Source: Planctomycetota bacterium | GTDB lineage: Bacteria; Planctomycetota; UBA11346 | Direction of reading: 5' to 3' | Length of the DNA: 42,165 nucleotides | NCBI GenBank assembly: GCA_007693455.1 | Contig: REDP01000161.1 | Span: 1-42,165, forward strand | Part shown: positions 7,869 through 17,711 of the stretch, piece after piece | Numbering within the stretch: position 1 is the first letter of the stretch | How the letters are laid out: the number at the start of each line of letters is the position of its first letter | Notes under the pieces: generated by a model | Told to the model about the DNA's origin: nothing | Databases searched by the model: none | The model's input: only the letters and a program-made list of their open reading frames with translations | Made by a program: the position numbers and the translations under genes

Positions 7869-10800
7869 CTAATCAGGCATATTGTTGAGGCCCAGGCGAT
7901 CCAGTCCTGCTTGGGCATATTCCACATAGCCACCACCAACCTTGGTCAGGCTTTGGTAGGCATCTGCCCCCTCTACGGGCCTGGCTAGACACTCCGCCAC
8001 CATAGCGGCCAAGGCACGGTACTTTTCTCCGCCCACTAGACGCTGGATGGGCTCCCATACTACCTGCCAAGGGAGATATTCCAAAGCGTAGAAAGCCAGG
8101 CGGGCGGCGACGGTAGTGGCGGTGCTGGTACGCTCGGTCTCAAGAACATCCATCATTTGGAAACAGGTCATAAAGTCCCGCTGAGCGGCATCTTCATGGC
8201 CGAGATGGCGAGCCAAGGCACCCCGTAACAATCGCAGAGGTGGACTGGGATCCTCCAGCGATTCAAGCCAGCGCCAAATGGGATCACGACCACCACAGGT
8301 CAGCACATACAAGACGTCACGCAAAGTGCGCGCATTACCCAGCAAACGATCAATGCGGGCGATATATTCCGGATGATTACGCGGTAATTCGGCAATGCGC
8401 TGGACCAATGGCTCATACCACTGCAAGGGATGCAAGCCATCAGCCTGAATGTCAAAGCCACGCAGACGGCAGCGCTGAATTGCATCCAATTGGGCTTCTA
8501 AGGCGTCATACTCCCCTTTATCCATGAGCATGCGTCCATGCGCGCAGATGGGCTCGGTCAAGGCCAGGGCCAAGGTGTCCATGAGGAGTTCATTATCGGC
8601 AAACATAGAAATAAGGTGCTGCAGGAGTCCTATCTCCTTTTCACTTTCCGCTGTCAAGCCACTCTTGGTAATGCGCGCCGAAATCTTATCGATCATCCAC
8701 AGGCAAAAACGCGAACGGGCACGGTCGCCCGCCTCTTGATAGGACAGTACCGTACGCACCGCACGTTCGACCGATCGACCTTCTTCAACTTTAACCCGTG
8801 CCAATTCAAAAATGGCATCCTGGGCAAGAGCGTGTTCTATGCTACGAGAAAGGAATTGCTCTAATTCGCGCTCACTTTGCCGTAGGTGGCCTGCCTGACG
8901 GAACGCTAGACAGAGCATAAAATGAGCTTCGATGGCATCATCGGTTCCCTCATGCTCGGAGAGAAAACGACGATAGGCATCAATAGCCTGGGGAATAAGC
9001 TTCTGGCGTAGCAGTTCATTAGCCACCATAAAGCTGGGAATCATCAGTGGTGAACGGCGTTGATCCATGGTCAAATGATGAATCACCATCTGGCTTTCCC
9101 GCGATGCCAACGCCATTTGCCGATGCATTGGCCCCGCCAACGGACAGGGGTCACGCACCTCTAGGCGGGTTGTGCCATCAAAGGTCACACTGATGGACGA
9201 TCCCACCACTTGCACATCGAGGTGATGGCGCTGTTCGGGAAAGGCGAGGGCCTGGGCTCTCAGGGGGATCATGGAGAGGAGGATTGGGCGCTGATGACTG
9301 CTTTGACCTTCGAGACGACTGACTGTAAGCCAACGGCCGCCAAAGGCGCCCAGAGAAATGCTATAACAGGCATGGGGAGGAACACCGCGGACAAATACCA
9401 TGCATTCTTTGCCGCGAGTCAGGCTAAAACTGGCGCGCAAGTGGGCATCATCACCAACTTCACGACCAAGAGGATATACCTGCAAGCCCACACCACCCAG
9501 CAGCACCCCTTCCATTTCTGGGTGCGCTACCTGTCCGATAGGCTCGCCATCAAAGGCAACCACAGGTTCGGTAAAGGGGTCCAACTGAGTTTGCGTCTGA
9601 TAATTCCATGACCCTACTGGCAGCCAAGCAGCCTTGCGTTCACTGGCCAGACGCTGCCGTTCACGCTCGGCAAAGTTCTCGGAAAATTGCACCAGAAGAA
9701 TACGTAGCTCTTCACGGAATATTTCACACGATGCATAACGATCCTGGGGGTCACGGGCCAAGGCCCATTCGCTAATCGTGCGCAATTGCTGGGGGGCCTC
9801 GGGCCAAACATCCGCAAGAGTGCGGCGGTCGCCCTCTTCAACGCGTTGAATATATTTGACGATCGCCTCATGGGCCTTGCGCTCTACTGGTATATGCAGG
9901 GTTAACAATTCAAAGAGAATAACCCCGAGACTATATATATCCGTCCGCTCATCGGCGCTATTGGCTGCACCTGCCGCCTGTTCGGGAGACATATAGGCCG
10001 GCGAACCGAGCACTGCCCCCACCCGCGTAGAGCGCTCGTTCACGGAACTGGCAACACTGCTGCGCCGACGATAGCGATCGCTGCTCACTTGGCGCGTAGG
10101 GCGGTGTGACTCAGAGTCGTGGTGGGTGGCCACGGTTGCACGGCGCGTAGAATACCGACCTGAACGCGGCCGTGGTGATGCTGCCGTAGCGTTTTCATCG
10201 ACCGCTTCAGCACCGCCGACACCATCGACGAGCGTTGCCTGGTCGGCATCACCAAGCACCGTTGAGGGCTGAGGAGATGTCTCTGGCTGGGATGAGGTAT
10301 CAACGACAGTCGCATCTTCACCTGTATGGCGGCGTTCGGCAGCATCGGTTTGCTCTGGCCGCTGAGCCAGCACGGCATCAGCTAACTCCTCTGCAGCCAT
10401 GGTTTCCATGGTATTGGCCTCAGAAGCGGAGCGGGTCTCTGCTGATCGTTGATCGGGGTCATCTATATCGGGATGCTCAATATCAGGCTCATGGAGTACG
10501 CGAGCCAGACCCCAGTCCAAGACCCGCACTTCACCATGTTCACCTAAAATAATGTTTTCTGGCTTGATATCACGGTGCACCACGCCTTGGCCATGGGCAT
10601 AGGTTATGACATCGAGGATTTTGAGAAAGATATTGAGGCGATCAACAAGGCTCGATACTTGCCAATGGTCTTCGGCTTCACGCAATTCGTCCAGGTACTG
10701 GCTCAGGGTTTTACCCAGCGCCAAGCTCATGGCATAGCATAGCGCCCCTGAGGTTGTCTCTGCGCGATCAAATACAGCCACTACACCAGGATGCTGCAGG

Positions 10801-11015
10801 CGACTGGTCACAAAGGTTTCAGTGATGAATCGTTGTAGGATCGCTTCATTAGAGCTGTACTCGGCGTGGAGGACTTTAATCGCCACCTCACGATTCAAGT
10901 CCATATCATATGCCGCATAGACACTGCCTGTGGTACCGGTACCGATCAATTGGGTCACCTGGTAGCGACCTTTGATCACCGTGCGTTCAGCCAATGCCGT
11001 ACGACTACCACTCAT
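7869..11015 (-). CDS. Large Ser/Thr protein kinase with activation-segment insertion, predicted ConA/LamG-like middle region and TPR-like C-terminus
   Basis: 'GTGTTGSVYAAYD', 'EVAIKVLH', 'VVHRDIKPENIILGEHGEVRVLDWGLA', 'GSPAYMSPEQAAG', 'RTDIYSLGVILFELLT'. Confidence 0.93.
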   Translation of the reverse strand: MSGSRTALAERTVIKGRYQVTQLIGTGTTGSVYAAYDMDLNREVAIKVLHAEYSSNEAILQRFITETFVTSRLQHPGVVAVFDRAETTSGALCYAMSLALGKTLSQYLDELREAEDHWQVSSLVDRLNIFLKILDVITYAHGQGVVHRDIKPENIILGEHGEVRVLDWGLARVLHEPDIEHPDIDDPDQRSAETRSASEANTMETMAAEELADAVLAQRPEQTDAAERRHTGEDATVVDTSSQPETSPQPSTVLGDADQATLVDGVGGAEAVDENATAASPRPRSGRYSTRRATVATHHDSESHRPTRQVSSDRYRRRSSVASSVNERSTRVGAVLGSPAYMSPEQAAGAANSADERTDIYSLGVILFELLTLHIPVERKAHEAIVKYIQRVEEGDRRTLADVWPEAPQQLRTISEWALARDPQDRYASCEIFREELRILLVQFSENFAERERQRLASERKAAWLPVGSWNYQTQTQLDPFTEPVVAFDGEPIGQVAHPEMEGVLLGGVGLQVYPLGREVGDDAHLRASFSLTRGKECMVFVRGVPPHACYSISLGAFGGRWLTVSRLEGQSSHQRPILLSMIPLRAQALAFPEQRHHLDVQVVGSSISVTFDGTTRLEVRDPCPLAGPMHRQMALASRESQMVIHHLTMDQRRSPLMIPSFMVANELLRQKLIPQAIDAYRRFLSEHEGTDDAIEAHFMLCLAFRQAGHLRQSERELEQFLSRSIEHALAQDAIFELARVKVEEGRSVERAVRTVLSYQEAGDRARSRFCLWMIDKISARITKSGLTAESEKEIGLLQHLISMFADNELLMDTLALALTEPICAHGRMLMDKGEYDALEAQLDAIQRCRLRGFDIQADGLHPLQWYEPLVQRIAELPRNHPEYIARIDRLLGNARTLRDVLYVLTCGGRDPIWRWLESLEDPSPPLRLLRGALARHLGHEDAAQRDFMTCFQMMDVLETERTSTATTVAARLAFYALEYLPWQVVWEPIQRLVGGEKYRALAAMVAECLARPVEGADAYQSLTKVGGGYVEYAQAGLDRLGLNNMPD

Positions 11016-11286
11016 CGTTGACCCCTACTGGCCGATAGCGCTTTCAGCCCGGCCATAGCATACGGGTAGGTATGCAATGGGATACCACTCCACGGCACAA
11101 GAACTCTGAGTCTACATTTTAGTCGCTCTGGACGCCTCATCATCAACAAGTGTGATGAGGCATACAACAAAGGCAAACCCCTTTTTGCTGAGAAACACCA
11201 CGTGTCATAGTCTCTTGCAGCAGTCCAAGCGACCTTACTCAGCAGCTGCTCCCTTGCCTTATTGTCAGTTTCCCCACAACCCCTGC

Positions 11287-14166
11287 ATGGCTGATAACGA
11301 TTTTACCTGCATCCACACCTTCCCCATCCCCAATCTGACCACTGAGGGACAGATATATCGCCACCCCAGTGGTGCGGTGCATGTGCATTTTGCCAATCAC
11401 GATCCCCACCGAGCCTTTTGCCTGGGCTTTCGCACCAGCCCCGAAGATAGCAGTGGTCTGCCGCATATCCTTGAGCACACGGCTCTGTGTGGATCGCGGA
11501 AGTACCCTATTCGCGATCCTTTTTTTATGATGCTGCGGCGCTCGCTGCAGACTTTCATGAATGCCATGACCTATCCAGATCGCACCTGCTACCCCTTTGC
11601 CACGCAAAACCAGCAGGACTTCTTTAATCTCCTTGATATCTATCTGGATGCGGCCTTCGACCCCCTCTTGGATGTCTATGATTTTGCTCAGGAAGGCTGG
11701 CGCCTAGCTCCAGAAGGAGATGGCTGGGCGATTAAAGGAGTGGTCTATAATGAGATGAAAGGAGCCATGGCTGACAGTGATTCCATGGTTTCAGATGCCT
11801 TAGCGGCGGCTTTGCTACCCGATACCTGTTATCGTCATAACTCCGGCGGTGATCCGCGCCATATTCCCGATTTGCAGCATGAGGATCTGGTTGCCTTCCA
11901 CCGCCGCACCTATTGCGCCGCCAATGCCTGCTTTACGACCTGGGGAGACCTTGATCTGGAACGGGTACAGAGCCACATGGCTGCATATTGCCAGCGCTTT
12001 CCCGGCACGGCTGTAGCGATACCTGCGTTACAACAGCCCCTGCGGCAGCGCCAAGACCTGCGCATCTCTGTGCCCCTGGCCCAGGATCAAGATCCCCGCG
12101 ATGTTACCATGGCCGGGATCGCCTGGATTGGTGATGATAGCGCACAGCTGGATGCGGTTCTGCAAGGGGAACTGTGCGAGAGTTTACTCCTGGGGCATGC
12201 CGCTGCGCCCCTGCGCTTGGCTCTTGAGCAATCCCTCCTGGGACGCTCTATTGATGGCTCGGGTTATATGGCCTATATGCGCAACGGCTCGTTCCATGTG
12301 GAAATGCACGGAGTTGATGTCAATGATGGGCCAATCATACACAAACTTATTGATGACACCCTGGAACGCATTGCCAATGATGGCTTTAGCGGCGAAGAGA
12401 TTGCCAGCGCCCTGCATCAACTAGAACTACGCCGACGTTCCATCGGTGGCGATGGTGCACCCTTGGGTCTGCAGCAGGGCCTGCGAGCCATTGGCACATG
12501 GTGCTGCAATGGTGATATCGCCGCCGCCCTCGATCAAGAGCAGGCCTTACAACGCCTCCGTCACACCGCCAGTGACCCTGATTTCTGGCCCCAGTACCTG
12601 CGCCGCTGGTTCATCAATAACCCCCATTGCGCTACCTACAATGCCATTCCAGATACTCAGATGAGCGCACGTACAGCTGAGGCTGAAGCCGCTTTGGTGG
12701 CGAAGAAGCTGGAAGTCTGCGACAATGCGCAGCGTCAGCAACTGCGCACCATGGCCGAAACCCTGCAGCAACGTCAAGAGCAGGATATGGACCTGAGTAT
12801 TCTCCCCAACTTGCAGCTTGAGGACATCCCTGCCCAGCGTGCATGTAGTGATGGCGCCTGGGTGAAGCCAGGTGTACGGGTTTTTCAGGCTGCCACCGGA
12901 GGCCTGCTCTACTGCACGGCAGCCTTCCCCTTGGGCACACTCAACGATGGCGATCTGGCAGTGCTGCCCATGCTGCGTGGAGCCATCGGCAATCTTGGCT
13001 TTGGCTCCCATGATTATCAGGATACCGCGCGCTTGCTGGAAGGGTGCTGTGGCGGCATTAGCGCCCAGCTTCACCTGCATGGGGATGGCAAGGATCCATC
13101 CCAGGTGTCAGGCATTTTGAGCTGCTCCATCTATGGCCTAGCAGACCGTTATCAAGAATGGCTGCCGCTTCTGCCCCAGGTTATCAGCGAACAGCGCTTT
13201 GATGAACATAATCGCATCAAAGAGCTCCTGGCCATGAGTCTGAGCGGGCTCAATGAACAGATTATTGGTCGTGGCCATAGTGTCGCTGCGCTCGCGGCAC
13301 AGCGGAGTTTCCCCGGTATGGCTGGCATCGGTCATCGTCTTTCAGGACTGGGGCGACGGGAGATCTTGCGGCATCTTCTAGGACCGGATGGCGACATCCC
13401 AGGCTATGCTGCTCAAGCCCAGGCCCTATTGCAGCGGATTTGCACGAATCCCCCCAGTCTCGCCCTGGTCAGTGATCTCGCCGACCCCGAGAGTGCCCTC
13501 ACCTGCCTGAGCCAGTCATGGAGCAATCTACCGCCAGATACTCCGCCAGCGGCTGCCTGGTGGCAGCCGCATCCCATCGACCAGAACTGCAGCGCCAGTG
13601 CCTTTACCACCTCCACCCCCATCAATTTTAATGCCATGGCTATCCCTACGGTTCCTGGCGAACATGAGGATGCTGCGGCCTTGGCGGTGTCCTGCCGACT
13701 CCTCACTCATGAACAGCTCCATCGCAATATTCGTGAACAGGGCGGCGCCTATGGGGCGAGTGCTAGCTACCAAGCGAAAACCGCGAGCGTGGTATTAACC
13801 TCCTATCGTGATCCGCGTCTTCAGGACACCTTTAAAGACCTCGGCGATGGCCTTTTGTGGCTACGCGACTGTCCGGCCACTGCCGCGCAACTCAAGGAGG
13901 CAAAGCTCTCCCTTATAGCTGGCATTGATAACCCAGGATCGCCCACGGGAGAAGCACTGCGACGTTTTCTTGGCGACCTCAGTGGCAATACCCCCGAACG
14001 CATTAACCGCTATCGGCAACGCATTATTGCGGTAACGGTCGAGGACATCCATGCCGTAGCCCAACGCTACCTCAACCCCGCTGCGGTTCATCGTGCAACC
14101 ATCACCAGCAATGAACGCGCCGAGCAAGAGTGCGCAGACACCAGCTGGACCCGGGCTGCCCTGTGA
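11287..14166 (+). CDS. M16C insulinase-family peptidase, presequence protease (PreP)-like
   Basis: Inverted zinc motif in 'GLPHILEHTALCGSRKYPIRDPFFMMLRRSLQTFMNAMTYPDRTCYPFATQNQQDFFNLLDIYLDAAFDP'; downstream 'VVYNEMKGAM'. ORF opens at 11152 but Met at 11287 is the likely start. Confidence 0.92.
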   Translation: MADNDFTCIHTFPIPNLTTEGQIYRHPSGAVHVHFANHDPHRAFCLGFRTSPEDSSGLPHILEHTALCGSRKYPIRDPFFMMLRRSLQTFMNAMTYPDRTCYPFATQNQQDFFNLLDIYLDAAFDPLLDVYDFAQEGWRLAPEGDGWAIKGVVYNEMKGAMADSDSMVSDALAAALLPDTCYRHNSGGDPRHIPDLQHEDLVAFHRRTYCAANACFTTWGDLDLERVQSHMAAYCQRFPGTAVAIPALQQPLRQRQDLRISVPLAQDQDPRDVTMAGIAWIGDDSAQLDAVLQGELCESLLLGHAAAPLRLALEQSLLGRSIDGSGYMAYMRNGSFHVEMHGVDVNDGPIIHKLIDDTLERIANDGFSGEEIASALHQLELRRRSIGGDGAPLGLQQGLRAIGTWCCNGDIAAALDQEQALQRLRHTASDPDFWPQYLRRWFINNPHCATYNAIPDTQMSARTAEAEAALVAKKLEVCDNAQRQQLRTMAETLQQRQEQDMDLSILPNLQLEDIPAQRACSDGAWVKPGVRVFQAATGGLLYCTAAFPLGTLNDGDLAVLPMLRGAIGNLGFGSHDYQDTARLLEGCCGGISAQLHLHGDGKDPSQVSGILSCSIYGLADRYQEWLPLLPQVISEQRFDEHNRIKELLAMSLSGLNEQIIGRGHSVAALAAQRSFPGMAGIGHRLSGLGRREILRHLLGPDGDIPGYAAQAQALLQRICTNPPSLALVSDLADPESALTCLSQSWSNLPPDTPPAAAWWQPHPIDQNCSASAFTTSTPINFNAMAIPTVPGEHEDAAALAVSCRLLTHEQLHRNIREQGGAYGASASYQAKTASVVLTSYRDPRLQDTFKDLGDGLLWLRDCPATAAQLKEAKLSLIAGIDNPGSPTGEALRRFLGDLSGNTPERINRYRQRIIAVTVEDIHAVAQRYLNPAAVHRATITSNERAEQECADTSWTRAAL

Positions 14167-15185
14167 CCGCGTCCCCTGCGGCACGGCTGGGGCATAGCCC
14201 CGTTGACTTGGATGCATTCTCAGCGCAGCTAGCAAGCTATGCCTCCAGCAATTCCTGGACGCCGCCACCTCGCTTTGTCGACAAGCGTTTTAGCACCTAT
14301 CGCATTGATCCCCATATTCCAGGTCAAGCCGAAGCGGTGGCTGCAGTGCAAGCCTTTGCCGCACAGGCACGGCGACGGGGGGTAACCGACTGGCTGCGGC
14401 GACGCCGCAAGCATCCCCGTGGTTGCTATCTGGATGGTGATTTTGGGGTTGGCAAAACCCATCTTTTGGCCGCATCCTGGCACGCGGCCCCAGGAAGTAA
14501 AACCTACGCCAGTTTTGCCGAGGCCATTCATCTCGCCATACGATTAGGTCCTCAAGCCGCCATTGAAAGCCTGGCCGCAGACTTGGTGTGTATTGATGAG
14601 TTTGAATTAGATGACCCCTCCAATACACGCCTAGCGGATTTATTATGCGATGGCTTGAGTAATCGGGGTTGTCGGCTCCTGGTCACCAGCAATACGGTTC
14701 CAGGGGAACTGGGTGCTGGCCGTCTGTTCGTGGATCAATTTCGCGCACAATTAGTGCGCATTAGTAGCATATTTACCGATATCCATGTTCCTGGCAATGA
14801 TTACCGCCGCAGTCATGGCGGCGAAAGTGGCGCGCACCCCCTGCGTTGGCACAGTGACTTTACCCCCCAAGCAGGTGACCGCTCACTGATTATTAGCGCG
14901 GCCCAGCTCGACCAACTTTTGATGCATACGCCTTTGACTCATCTCCGCCACCTCCACCACCTCATTGACGAGCTATGCATTCTTGATCTCGATACCTTTC
15001 CCGAACAGTTAAGTGCCCTGCGCTTTGTCCACTGCATTGACCGCTGCTACGATGCCTGCATTCGCATCAGTGCGCGGGCCCACTGTGCCATTGATGAGGT
15101 TTTCCACCCAGAGTACCGTAATTGGGCCTTTGCCAAAAAGTATCGACGCTGCCAAAGTCGTCTCCAGGAGGCCTGCCGTGAATAA
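14163..15185 (+). CDS. AFG1/ZapE-like ATPase
   Basis: Walker A 'LDGDFGVGKTHLLAA', Walker B 'LVCIDEFELDD', 'LLVTSNTVPGEL...FVDQFRAQLVRISSIFTDIHVPGNDYR'; GTG start overlaps the preceding stop. Confidence 0.87.
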   Translation: MTASPAARLGHSPVDLDAFSAQLASYASSNSWTPPPRFVDKRFSTYRIDPHIPGQAEAVAAVQAFAAQARRRGVTDWLRRRRKHPRGCYLDGDFGVGKTHLLAASWHAAPGSKTYASFAEAIHLAIRLGPQAAIESLAADLVCIDEFELDDPSNTRLADLLCDGLSNRGCRLLVTSNTVPGELGAGRLFVDQFRAQLVRISSIFTDIHVPGNDYRRSHGGESGAHPLRWHSDFTPQAGDRSLIISAAQLDQLLMHTPLTHLRHLHHLIDELCILDLDTFPEQLSALRFVHCIDRCYDACIRISARAHCAIDEVFHPEYRNWAFAKKYRRCQSRLQEACRE

Positions 15186-15672
15186 TACACCACACTGTCT
15201 CATTGAATATATTGACGATGGGGCTGGAGAGGAGGCTCTGAAGGCAATCGACCAGGATATTGTGCAGGCGGTGATTGAACGCGCCTTGGCCGATGAAGAC
15301 CCCAATCCCGATGCGCGCTGGCAGCTTATTGTCCTCCTCGTAGATCCCGCGCGTAGTGCGGCAATTCACGCTGAATGTTTTGCCATGGACGATGCCACTG
15401 ATTGCATGAGCTTCCCTGATGGTACGATCAATCCCGAAAATAATCGTCGGCTTGTGGGAGAAGTTGTGGTATGCCCAGCAATCGCCCACGAGCGTTGCAG
15501 CCAGCCAGGGCACCCTATGCAACTGGGTCAGGAACTGATCTTGTATATCCTCCACGGCGTCTTGCATTGTCTGGGCTACGATGACATTGAAGCCGATGAC
15601 CGTGCGGAAATGTGGCAGCGTCAAAAACACCTTCTTGCCCCCTGGGGCATCCCCGTTGTCGACCATGGCTAG
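15178..15672 (+). CDS. ybeY: Endoribonuclease/rRNA maturation factor YbeY
   Basis: 'CMSFPDG', 'LGQELILYILHGVLHCLGYDDIEADDRAEMW' (HGxLHxxGYDD); GTG start at 15178 overlaps the ATPase stop. Confidence 0.9.
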   Translation: MNNTPHCLIEYIDDGAGEEALKAIDQDIVQAVIERALADEDPNPDARWQLIVLLVDPARSAAIHAECFAMDDATDCMSFPDGTINPENNRRLVGEVVVCPAIAHERCSQPGHPMQLGQELILYILHGVLHCLGYDDIEADDRAEMWQRQKHLLAPWGIPVVDHG

Positions 15673-16675
15673 GCCCCAGCACCGCAACCCTGACCCTCGG
15701 CTTCCTCCTGCGCCAAGCCTTCTGCGCAGGATGACCTGCGGAGTATGCATGGGCGTGGCCGATGCGGTGCCAGGGGTGTCGGGTGGCACTATTGCCCTGA
15801 TCCTTGGCGTCTATCGCCATCTTATTGCCCATTTGGCGGCAGTGGTGGATATTGCCGCCCAACCGTGGCTGCGAGGGCCATGGCTGCAACTGCCCACGCT
15901 CCTGCGCTTTCTCGTCCCCCTCCTCCTGCCACTGCTCATCGCCTTATGGCTCACCACTCGTCTCTTGGTAGGTGTTGTGCCCGATGTTCAAGGCCTTGAT
16001 GTGGAACAAGGCAATGCCCTCCTGCGCGAAAACGCGGGGTGGCTCATCGCCCCTCATACGGCACCGCTGATATTGGGATTTTTCTTTGGCCTGGTGGCGG
16101 CGTCGCTGACGGTACCATGGCGTGCACGTCACAACCCCACAGTTTCCCCAAGACACATTATCCTCGTGATCCTTGGTGCGGTGGCGGCCATGAGCCTGAC
16201 CCTTATGCCTGCCAGCAGCGGCAGTGTGCATCCCTTGGCCTTAGCGCTTGCTGGGGCTGCAGCGATTGCGGTGATGCTACTTCCCGGCATTAGTGGCTCA
16301 CTTTTACTGCTGGTATTGGGAATGTATCAACCCATCTCCGATGCCCTGCATCGTGGTGATGTGGGGCAAATGACTGCCGTAGCCATTGGCGTAGGGCTTG
16401 GTGTGGCGTTGGTAATCCCCCTCCTGCGGCGCTTATTACAGCGTGCCCATGATGCCACCATGGCGACGCTCACCGGACTTATGGCAGGAAGCCTCCTTGC
16501 CCTGTGGCCGTGGAAACAGCATTATCTGCCGCAGCAGGTGGAATCATGGGGTCCCATGTATCCCATTCTGCCCCATGGTTCCTGGCTATGGGTAGGAGTG
16601 GCAGCAGCATTGGGTGCAGGGATCATGGTCCTGGTGCGCCTGCTTGCCCCTCCTCCGCAGCATGGAGAAGCATAG
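15665..16675 (+). CDS. DUF368 membrane protein (polyprenyl-phosphate transporter family)
   Basis: 'MGVADAVPGVSGGTIALILGVYRHLI' and 'LLPGISGSLLLLVLGMYQPI' duplicated PGxSG motifs, multiple TM segments; start overlaps the ybeY stop. Confidence 0.9.
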   Translation: MARPQHRNPDPRLPPAPSLLRRMTCGVCMGVADAVPGVSGGTIALILGVYRHLIAHLAAVVDIAAQPWLRGPWLQLPTLLRFLVPLLLPLLIALWLTTRLLVGVVPDVQGLDVEQGNALLRENAGWLIAPHTAPLILGFFFGLVAASLTVPWRARHNPTVSPRHIILVILGAVAAMSLTLMPASSGSVHPLALALAGAAAIAVMLLPGISGSLLLLVLGMYQPISDALHRGDVGQMTAVAIGVGLGVALVIPLLRRLLQRAHDATMATLTGLMAGSLLALWPWKQHYLPQQVESWGPMYPILPHGSWLWVGVAAALGAGIMVLVRLLAPPPQHGEA

Positions 16676-16680
16676 CACCA

Positions 16681-17711
16681 TGCCATTCATCACTCCATTT
16701 GCGGTTGCTCTGCTCATCTCCATGCTGCTGTGTGGGATAATGATTTGGCTTGCACCGCGCCTGCGCTTTACCGATCAGCCTGGCCGCGAGCGCCATAAGC
16801 AACATACCCGCAGTGTTCCCTACGGTGGTGGCGCGGCCATGGCCGTAGCTTTGCTGGTGGCCCTTTTGGTGGTATACATTCCCGATCTCATTGAGCAGCA
16901 ACGCCCCATTACCATTATCCTGCTCGGAGCAGCCGGACTCTTTGCCCTGGGTTTTATTGATGATATTCGCCCTCTTGGCGCCCGCTGGAAACTGATCATT
17001 CAGGGCATTATTGTCGCCACCACCGTTGGCTTTGCTGATCTCAGCTTGGATATTATTCATCAATGGCCGTGGTTGTCGGCTTTCTTGGCATTCTGGTGGT
17101 GCCTGCTTTTGGCCAATGCCTACAATCTCATGGATCACGCGGATGGCTTGTCGGGGTCCATTGCCTTTGTCAGCATTACCGTGCTCCTGGCTACCGCACT
17201 CCTCAATCAAGAATGGCACCTGGCAGTGATGTGGCTGTCCATGCTGGGGTGTCTGGGTGGCTTTCTTATTTGGAACCTCCCGCCCGCTAAAATTTATATG
17301 GGTGATGCGGGCAGCCTACCTCTCGGATTTCTTATTGCTGCTGGGAGTGTGCATACCGTGTTCTGGCATTCTGATGGCAGCATTGAGACCAATCCTTTGG
17401 CCGTACTCACACCATTGCTCATCGCCATGCTGCCCATTTATGATATGGGGGTGGTACTGATTAAACGCTATCGTTTGGGACGGCCATTGATGAGCGGCGA
17501 TCGTAATCACATCAGTCATCGACTCTCACGCTTGGGCCTCTCCATGCGTTCGGGATTGGCAACGGCGGTAGCCCTGCAGGTGGCCTTGGCGGCAGGAGCC
17601 TTACTCCTGCGCCATCAAGACACGCTTACCGGCGTTGTTGTGGTTGCCCAGGCCGCCTGTCTTTTACTCATAGCGGCCCTGCTGGAAGCCAATCGTGACC
17701 GCGCTATCTAA
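16681..17711 (+). CDS. WecA/TagO-like undecaprenyl-phosphate sugar-1-phosphate transferase (MraY family)
   Basis: 'DQPGRERHKQHTRSVPYGGGAAM', 'GFIDDIRPLGARWKL', 'NAYNLMDHADGLSG', 'KIYMGDAGSLPLGFL'. Confidence 0.92.

Noticed and set aside
12547-13080. 177-aa minus-strand ORF inside the PreP-like gene
   Set aside because: Shadow ORF antisense to a strongly supported M16C peptidase.
15067-15789. 240-aa minus-strand ORF over ybeY
   Set aside because: Antisense to ybeY with its HGVLHCLGYDD motif; no domain recognised.
16623-17219. 198-aa minus-strand ORF
   Set aside because: Shadow ORF antisense to the WecA-like gene; low-complexity hydrophilic composition expected from antisense of TM codons.
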